Below, piece after piece: positions 56,001 through 64,000 of a DNA stretch of 64,000 nucleotides. The notes under the pieces are model-generated. The model was given only the letters and a program-made list of their open reading frames with translations. It was not told the origin of the DNA and did not search any database. The stretch comes from Ophiodon elongatus (Eukaryota; Chordata; Actinopteri; Perciformes; Hexagrammidae). Positions within the stretch are counted from its first letter, which is position 1. Every line of letters starts with the position of its first letter. Where the stretch lies: contig JACSYO010001932.1 of assembly GCA_016806645.1 (NCBI GenBank), forward strand, positions 222,501 through 286,500, given 5' to 3'. A program made the translations under genes and the position numbers.

Positions 56001-58560
56001 TCATAGCTATTCAGCTGTCACTAGCAGTTACTTCATCTAATGTCAAATGTTTTGGCACGATTAAGACTACCCTCAATTCCAAGTCAAAGAGCTGGGAAAA
56101 AGATTAATCTTTAAGCACCATGTACATTCAAACCTTACGTGCATAACCTCTCAGGGGGGCAATCTGATTTAAAGAGCGTCCTGTGTAGCCACAGCAAAGG
56201 CTTTCTGCATGGGTTAAGACTCTAAGGCAATTATCTAATGACTCCAAAGACACAGGGAGGGTTTTTACTTTCATTTGACCAATTCTCTGGACACGTGACA
56301 CTGCACAGACTACAGTATGATATGGAGACTTCGTGCCATTTAGAGCTGCTCAGGTCATGCGTGTAGAGACCAAGGTGTATGATGTGAAATGCTGAAAGGA
56401 CTCATCTCAATTATATAACACAGTCAGTGTGGTTACTATACCATACAACCAAACCCACCTGCCACTACATGGGTGGTACAAATATACCTAATTTAACAGT
56501 CTGTCTAAAAAAGCCCGCACTAATATAAGAAAGGATGAGACAATCTAGTTTGACATTTTTACAGATTTGAGATGAGCGGCTGAGGATTACTATTTTAAGC
56601 ATTAACAGCTGTGGTCTTTTGGGAATGGAGTGTGGTATTGCAAAAAGAGCATTTGGAAGTATAACAATAGAACAGAACATTTAGCTACAGTATATTTTAC
56701 TGATACAGGTATGTGTTTGACCTTTAAGGGACAAGTTTTAGATTGTGCATGAGGTAATTTGGCTCCAGATCAGGAGAACTTCCACCTGAAAGAGTGTAAG
56801 TGAGGATGGATTTAGTGTGAGTGTGTGGCAGACGGTAGGGCACCTGGGATTTGGGATCGCACATGAGTGAACTGTCAAGTCTTCAGGGCCCAAATCAGGC
56901 CAGTAGACACAGAACGGATGTGGCCAGGCGATAAAAGCTGTCTGCACCCAGAAGGGCCTCAGTCCAGCCCCTATGGGCAACACTCCTTGACCCCGAGGCT
57001 CAACATCCAGCGCAGTGACCAGGTTATCTGTCTATTGAAGATTCATAGCATTCCAGACGAACATTTTGACACATACATTATCAAGTGTGTTGTATGTGTA
57101 TAATCTTGTATTTTTTGTGGAAGCTAAAGTACCAGTATGTAATTACAATAAATACGTAATACAGGGCATTGCACAGGGGAGAAATCTACTATCTACTTGT
57201 ATGGGGCACCATGGGGAGGTGCTATAAATTTACCGCATCCTCACAACATGATTAATAATACTGCAAATTGTACAGAATGGGGTCAAATAAATAGTCCTTC
57301 ACATCCCCATTCCTGTATGCAGCATCTGGAATTGCATGTCCACGGACTCAGTGGCACACATACAAGTCCCCTCGGAGTATGTTTAAATACTCACACACAC
57401 ACAACCCAGTCTACTCCCCGAACAAAAGTATTGTAGTGAAAGGACAATGGCAAACTTAAGACCACAACAGAAATAGAGGCGCGCAGATTGCCTGTTGAAT
57501 ATGTGATGACTGCATGGCATGCTGCTGATAATCTATAAATACAAGCAAGAGTGCTGAAAACTAACATGTGATAGCCTTTCCGATCACTGGTAGGCCTGAA
57601 ATATGACAGCCCTCCTAATTTCATAAAACACCTAACCAGATACGAGAAGTGACTCACATTACGGTCTTTTTTTTTTTTTTTGCATTACAGAATAATAAAC
57701 ATCTGTTAGGTGACTTAGTTTGTCTCCACTGCCAACCGTCTAATTTGAAAGAGAAAAGCACAGGAAAAGCCATGTGACAGAAGTGGATCTGCTGTGAGAC
57801 CAGCTCTTCACTTACACAGCCAACATCAAAAGACATGAGGACCCTTCAGTGAGGACCAATTGGATTTTGAGTCGTGATGTTTAAAGAGAGCAAGATGGCA
57901 AGGAGAAGGAGTGTGAATTAACTGAAGTAACCAGTATTATAGATACTGACACTATAAACCTTGTACAAAGAAGTAGGGCAGGGAAAAGGGTGTTCTAATA
58001 ACGCATAACAATGTTTACTGTAACTGTTAATTCATCATATTGCTTATTATTTCCTATCATATGAAATATCAGGCTTTGCAAGAGGAAAAACGTATCAGAT
58101 GCTGGTCCCCAGTAGACTGACTACTTACTGCATTAGTTAACAGAAAGACTTATAATAAACAAACATATTACATTAAATAGATGGTAAAATAGTCAGTTAT
58201 ATATAAAAAATCAAAATCAAGTTAATCTAATGCAGGTGTATCTAGAATATGCCCCAAAAAATATTTTTACTCAAATAAGAAGAACATGTAAGAAACTGTA
58301 AGTGATGATGGTGAATTGGTCATTTGTGCTCATTCAGTCAAAGGATCTATAAATATTAGTGGCATTATTTTTGGGCCAGTAGGAGAAGTATTTGAGTATT
58401 ATGTAAGTTTTACAAGGTTTTGCAGTTCAGCCACAGATAGATTTCATGGTTGGTTCTTTGTTGACTGTGTATGTGATTTCATAGTCATGTATGGTGTGAT
58501 TTGACCTTGATGTCACAGAAAGAAGCTCACATTGTTCTCCTCTCCTGACATTCTCTACAG
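53029..58560 (+). other. Likely kcnj12 5' intron or upstream region
   Basis: 5.5 kb of AT-rich sequence with no recognisable exon. A short direct repeat (ctataggaaaatac at 55007 and 55061) and weak LINE-like words near 54240 are present. The right end is a strong acceptor (ttctctacag at 58551-58560). Confidence 0.5.
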
Positions 58561-58710
58561 GGATTGGATTAAAGCTCAAGACTCCCACCCAGCTCCCTGT
58601 CTATGACTCAGTAAAATGCAACTAAGCCAGTGATCAAGCTGTGAGGGGCCTCGATCATTCCAGGCCTGTCCCTCTGCACTGACCCTGCAACTGGAGGTGC
58701 TGTCAGGAGC
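58561..58710 (+). other. kcnj12: kcnj12 5' UTR part of coding exon
   Basis: 150 bases between a strong splice acceptor and the start codon. There is no in-frame upstream ATG that could extend the protein. Confidence 0.7.
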
Positions 58711-60012
58711 ATGAGTGTGGGAAGAATCAATCGCTACAGCATTGTGTCATCCGAGGAAGAGGGCCTCCGCCTCACTACCATGCATGGTATGAACGGCTTT
58801 GGCAATGGCAAGATCCACACACGCCGCAAGTGCCGCAACCGCTTCGTCAAAAAGAATGGCCAGTGCAATGTGCAGTTTGCCAATATGGAAGATAAGTCGC
58901 AGCGCTACATGGCCGACATCTTCACCACATGTGTTGATATTCGCTGGCGATGGATGCTGTTAGTCTTCACTCTTGTGTTTGTTGTCTCCTGGCTGGCCTT
59001 TGGCTTAGCCTTTTGGGTCATTGCTTTGCTGCATGGAGATCTGGATAACCCCGCTGGAGATGACAACTTCACTCCCTGTGTCCTACAGGTCAATGGATTT
59101 GTGGCTGCCTTTCTATTCTCCATTGAAACACAGTCTACCATAGGTTACGGCTATCGCTGTGTGACTGAAGAGTGCCCAGTGGCTGTCTTCATGGTGGTCT
59201 TCCAGTCCATAGTGGGTTGCATCATTGACTGCTTTATGATTGGCGCCATCATGGCCAAGATGGCGAGGCCTAAGAAGAGAGCACAAACACTGTTGTTTAG
59301 CCACAATGCTGTCATTGCCATGCGGGATGGAAAGCTGTGCCTAATGTGGAGGGTGGGGAACCTTCGCAAGAGCCACATTGTAGAGGCCCATGTCAGGGCA
59401 CAGCTCATCAAACCTCGGATCACGGATGAGGGGGAATACATTCCTCTAGACCAGATAGACATTAATGTGGGCTTTGATAAAGGTCTGGACAGGATTTTCT
59501 TGGTTTCACCCATCACTATTATCCATGAGATAGATGAGGAGAGCCCCATGTTTGGGATCAGCAAACAGGACATAGAGACAGCAGACTTTGAGATTGTCGT
59601 CATCTTGGAGGGGATGGTTGAAGCAACCGCCATGACCACACAGGCTCGAAGCTCCTACTTGGCCTCCGAGGTCCTTTGGGGTCACCGTTTCGAGCCAGTC
59701 TTGTTTGAGGAGAAGAACGTGTACAAGGTGGATTACTCTCACTTTCACAAAACCTACGAGGTGCCGTCCACCCCCCGCTGCAGTGCCAAGGACATGGTTG
59801 AGAACAAGTTCTTAGTACCAAGCTCTAACTCTTTCTGCTATGAAAATGAGCTGGCCTTCCTAAGCCGCGATGATGGGGAGGAGGATGTAGGTGGTGGTAG
59901 CAGGGCACTGGCAAACCTCAGTCCAGACAGGAACAGCCGACACGAGTTTGAACGCTTACAGGCCACCAGGACGCTGGATCAAAGGTCATATCGTAGAGAG
60001 TCGGAAATATGA
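58711..60012 (+). CDS. kcnj12: kcnj12-like inward-rectifier K+ channel Kir2.2, single coding exon
   Basis: Kir2.2 is a plasma-membrane inward-rectifier K+ channel that sets resting potential in muscle, heart and neurons (family knowledge). The ORF is 433 aa, the same as human Kir2.2. It has the N-terminal NRYSIVSSEEEG motif, an N-cytosolic RFVKKNGQCNVQF, TM1 about 82-106, filter TIGYG (143-147), and TM2 about 158-182 with rectification Asp173. Pore-loop cysteines are C123 and C155, and the basic PIP2-binding PKKR is at 187-190. Glu225 and Glu300 match the second polyamine site. FCYENE (375-380) is the ER-export signal, and the C-terminus RRESEI is a PDZ ligand. NKFLVPSSNSFCYENELAFLS and Gln126 favour Kir2.2 over Kir2.1. 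The exon starts at 58561 after ttctctacag; intronless coding is normal for the family. kcnj12a/b paralogy is not resolved. Confidence 0.95.
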   Translation: MSVGRINRYSIVSSEEEGLRLTTMHGMNGFGNGKIHTRRKCRNRFVKKNGQCNVQFANMEDKSQRYMADIFTTCVDIRWRWMLLVFTLVFVVSWLAFGLAFWVIALLHGDLDNPAGDDNFTPCVLQVNGFVAAFLFSIETQSTIGYGYRCVTEECPVAVFMVVFQSIVGCIIDCFMIGAIMAKMARPKKRAQTLLFSHNAVIAMRDGKLCLMWRVGNLRKSHIVEAHVRAQLIKPRITDEGEYIPLDQIDINVGFDKGLDRIFLVSPITIIHEIDEESPMFGISKQDIETADFEIVVILEGMVEATAMTTQARSSYLASEVLWGHRFEPVLFEEKNVYKVDYSHFHKTYEVPSTPRCSAKDMVENKFLVPSSNSFCYENELAFLSRDDGEEDVGGGSRALANLSPDRNSRHEFERLQATRTLDQRSYRRESEI

Positions 60013-63000
60013 CCTCGACCCATTGACCCTGGACCAACTTTCAATAACTGTATCTAAGGGTGAAATGCAGAACAATGCAAAGTGCCATAGGAAAAGCTGA
60101 CTACTGTGAAAGCTTGGAAATGAAATGAGACCACAGTAAAGGGGACTTAACTGGAAGAAATGGGGAAAAGCAAGAGTACACAGCTTAGAAATTGTGTTAA
60201 GGAATGTCTACAATCAAGGAAAAGGCGAGGGAAAGACCTTCCTGAATGGAAACTTGAATCTTTTTTCACATGGTCATTTTGAGTTGAGAGTGTTCAATGA
60301 TAGTGCATCAAAAACTATGAAAGAACTTTATAATCAAATTTTAGGTGTAAATACATTACTTAGGTAAGTTATGTTTTGTGTGCAGTATCAGTTTCCAAAA
60401 AAAAAAAAATAGAAGTTACTATTTCCACTTGATCTTGGGCACAAATAATAGTGTTACAAGGCTTCTCTTGAGCTCTCCTCGCATTGCTGTAATGTACTGG
60501 ACCTGTGTTCAGTGACACATTGAAATGCGTGCACTGCAGCATTCAGATGCAATGAGCCGTGATAAAACATCTGACCGTGAGCCACTGAGAACAACATAAT
60601 TCAACACCTTCATTTTTGTATTGGTGTGATCCCAAAATCTACCATTGTATGCAAAATTGATTGCACTATGAAGAACATATAGGAATATGTTGAACATAAA
60701 TTCAATTGTATGAAGCATCACTATTTATAATCTCTTAATGCCTCATATTTCAACCATAATATTTAACCCACCAACATCAGGATTTGGTTGCACTGGCCAA
60801 CACATGTCATGTACAAATATTGATAAGTAGTCAGGTAAAACAAAACAAAAGCACAAATGGAGGACCACTGTCCTAAAATAACGTTTTGTAGTTCTTCAAA
60901 ATATCATGTCTGCAAGATACAGGTTGCAATATCCAAGTTTGTATTGATTAAATAAAAAACCTGAATAGCAGCAATTTGTAACTCCACAAAGAGATGCACC
61001 TTAAAGTGTACCTGTACTTGCACAACTTGAACAAATCTTATAAACTAAGTTAAACTAAAACCTGTCTACTGGTAGTTGATGACAAGTTTTCTTCCATAGG
61101 GAAATTCAGACTGTAACAAACTGGCATAAATTGATGACACTTAATGTTTTTGTCCTCTTTAAAAATGAATCTATGCATATTGTCAACAGTATCAGGGGAG
61201 AGGAATCCTATTGAGTTCTGTTTGAGATGAAATTATGTTATGAAATTGCTTTGATTATTACCTAGTGCTTAGCCTGAAAAAAAGGAAAAATTCATGAACT
61301 GAATTTCTAAAAGTAGCTGTTACATTTATCAATCTATCAATCATCTATTTGACAAAAGTTAAAATAAAGTGATAGTCAAACTCTCATATATCGCTAAAAC
61401 CTTTAAAATGTACACAGGAAGAATGCAAGAATGATAATTATTTCTAACCACCCAACAAGCATCCATTCCAAATGCTAAAAGGACAAGCGTCACAAGGGTA
61501 AATGTGTCTACGACACTTTGCGTGATGCTCATAAGGTTAGAGTCGTCCAAACGTGTTAGCCAATTTACAGTAGCCGGCCCTACATTTCTATTCATTTTAC
61601 ATCAAAAGTGGGTACATTTAGATGCTCTTTATATTATTAATAACAGAGTCAATCTCTGTTTGAAACTTTACCTGGTTTATAGAGAAAATATTATTTAATA
61701 ATTATATGTATCCTTTAACAAAAAAAAATGAATGTGTGCAAGACTAAGTTTGACTAAAACCCTGTTATCACCCTCATTGCTGTCTAAACAGATATACATG
61801 AGTAGCAGTAAAAGAAAAATAGCTTCCTCCTTCACTCCTCATATTGATTCCTCTGGCATTTACAAACATTATATACTGTAAATGCAATTTAAGCAATATG
61901 CTAATACAATGAGTTAATACACTGGAACGAGGTTGAATGGAAGCAATACAAACTAAAGCATATCTTTCTGAATACATTTTAGTAGGCATGTCCTTAATGA
62001 TTCTCTATTAATACACTGGACATGCATATTTATAATTCTTGATTCCCAGATAACAAGTGAAAGGCATGGCGCGAGGAGAATGACCCTGCATTCTTTAGTT
62101 TATTGTACTCGTATGCATACGAGGTCTCAGATTTGATACCAAAGTAATGAGTGTAGCTCAGTCTTAAGTTTGGGAGTGATTGTTCCCAACGTAATCTTCC
62201 AAAAAACAGTTTAGACTGCTCTTGAAAAATGGATAGTCATATTCAGTCTCCAGTTCGCAAATAGTCTCTCTAGATTTACATTATTCCTAAACATTTGCCA
62301 CCAATTAAAGCAAATCCGTGTTCAACTAAACGTTAAAACCAAATCAACTAAATATTTACAGAATAGTTACAGATTCAATCATTTGCTAGTAGTTTAAGAG
62401 ACACAATTATAATGCATGATAACTTTTTTCTTTGGCATGGACAATAGCATTTAAAAAAAGATCCCTTATTGTAGATGCCTAGTCAGAATTTATCACTCAA
62501 ACCTAAACATGTTAATGTTTGTATCACAAAATACTGTTTATCAAGTCCAGTTTATCTATTACCTCACTAAAACGTGGTCCCTGTGGATCAATTTTAGTTC
62601 AATTTCATACATAAAAGATTACACATGTGTTAAGAAGGAAACCTATAGGATATGGGGAAAAAGTACAATATGAACACATAGAAGAGAACCATAAAATGGT
62701 TGTTATGTTGGTCACAATGACTAATATTTTCCTAATAGTCATTTAACTCAGTATATTATATTTCTAGGTTATATGTTGCTTTTTAGAACATTGTGGGATG
62801 TAGTAATATATAAAGAGCATTTTTTGGCAAATAAGTGAAGCGTTCTTTACCCAGCCCAAAATATTTATTATGCTTATTGCCTTCTGGGAAGGTTCTATAC
62901 ACCGATGTGTGAAGCCTCTGCACCTACTCAGTGGCAAAGAAAAGGTGAAGCATTTCTACTGAATAATAATTTTGCAGATTGTTTTAGCTTTGATGATGCC

Positions 63001-64000
63001 CACCTCAGCCCTTAAAAAAGAAACACACACAATTGTTTTAGCTAAACATAAAGGTTTCTAGTGTAAAAAGCATAGTATCATAAAAAGTATAATAGGGAGC
63101 AGGAGGCTGAACAACCTGCTTATTTTTATACAAAGTTCTTTTTGATAGAATACCGCAATCAATATTTATCTGTTTTTATTAGAGTACTACAATGAAATCA
63201 CTAATGAGAGGCAAAAATATGATTCTTGTCTCACTTTTCAATGATTTGATTTCTGTTGTTTCATTTCAGCACAGATCCTCATGATTTAACAGGTATTTCT
63301 CTTAAAGGGATGATTGGAAAAAACTTTTGACCTCTGTAGAAGTCTTCCTATGTCCTGCAAATTGTCTACTGGGCTTTTGATTTTAATTCAAAGTCATTTA
63401 AATTATTAAATTAAAAACTAACTGTGAAAAAATGTTGTTTTCATCTCTTTTGTTGAGTGGTCCACCAGTCATGGGCTGTATTGAAATGCAAAATGCAATA
63501 CAAACCTCGGACATCCTCAAGATTGAGTAATGAATGGATGAAGTGGTAGCTGAGGTAGTAATACATCATCATCGGGGGGAGGGGATGGGGACCAGGAATG
63601 AAGTCACCACAGTCAAATGACTTCCTGGTCTGGAGCCAATTATTAGAGAAGGCTCATAAATTATTCACTGTGACACACAAACAAAACAAAAAAAAACACA
63701 GGCTAGGAGCCTTTTGGCCCCACTGAACTGGGCAAGAGGCCTGCAGCTGACTTTTTCAGATCAATGGGGTAACAACACATGAGAGATCATTATTACTCTA
63801 CTACCTCAGAACTGAGGAAACCTTAAAGAATAAAATGAATGATGGCTGGATTCAATTTAGCTGCTTCAGTTTCAGGGTCCTGGTATCATGCATGCTGGCC
63901 CACTGTCACGGCATACTTGAATACTACGGAGCCATCTTTTATGTAATTAGTAACACCTGTGTTATGAACAGTAAAAATGCCTATTGCACAGTAACTGCAC
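60013..64000 (+). other. kcnj12: kcnj12 3' UTR and downstream sequence
   Basis: AT-rich, with no coding ORF. AATAAA hexamers at 60951-60956 and 61363-61368 are candidate poly(A) signals; Kir2 transcripts often have long 3' UTRs. Beyond about 61400 I see no gene or recognised repeat up to the window end. Confidence 0.55.
60951..60956 (+). terminator. kcnj12: Candidate kcnj12 poly(A) signal
   Basis: AATAAA about 940 bases after the stop. A second hexamer is at 61363-61368. Which one is used cannot be told from sequence. Confidence 0.4.

Noticed and set aside
59151..59639. 162-codon ORF antisense to kcnj12
   Set aside because: It lies wholly opposite a strongly conserved channel gene; its openness follows from the codon use of the sense frame.

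Overview
This is a window of nuclear DNA from a bony fish, most likely a spiny-rayed (percomorph-like) teleost. The evidence is compact multi-exon vertebrate genes with GT-AG introns, teleost repeat families, many long dinucleotide and tetranucleotide microsatellites, and proteins that match vertebrate KATNIP, DCUN1D3, LYRM1 and Kir2.2 (KCNJ12) from memory. No bacterial, viral or CRISPR features were seen. All exon boundaries were read by hand from splice sites and reading-frame continuity; no alignment was run.

Layout. (1) About 98-13980, minus strand: katnip, a ciliary-base/microtubule protein. Twenty-four coding exons join in one frame for about 1522 codons. The last roughly 75-100 codons lie beyond the left edge. 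The protein carries four copies of a 'WGD..Y.GL..LE ... HMWL.P ... IWNYNKS..RGVKE' module. (2) About 14228-22000, minus strand: dcun1d3, an N-myristoylated DCN1-like cullin-neddylation factor, with two coding exons, two likely 5' non-coding exons and a 1.5-kb 3' UTR. (3) About 22000-25310, plus strand: lyrm1, head-to-head with dcun1d3 across a shared promoter region, with four coding exons. A ~200-bp inverted repeat places similar copies in the first introns of both genes. (4) About 25310-58560: a 33-kb stretch without recognisable protein-coding genes, holding microsatellites, a long GA tract, a possible solo LTR, repeat fragments, and possible distal regulatory sequence or non-coding exons for the next gene. 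(5) 58561-60012 and beyond, plus strand: kcnj12-like, a Kir2.2 inward-rectifier potassium channel coded in one exon, with a long AT-rich 3' region to the window end.

The four genes do not form a pathway. The only tight arrangement is the dcun1d3/lyrm1 divergent pair. The large flank of kcnj12 fits a gene with long-range tissue-specific regulation. I found no convincing undescribed system. The best leads are the mirror-image repeat around the divergent promoter, the fourfold KATNIP module, the TG repeat against a weak katnip splice acceptor, the LYM variant of the LYR motif in lyrm1, the Ser before the Kir selectivity filter, and the solo-LTR candidate.
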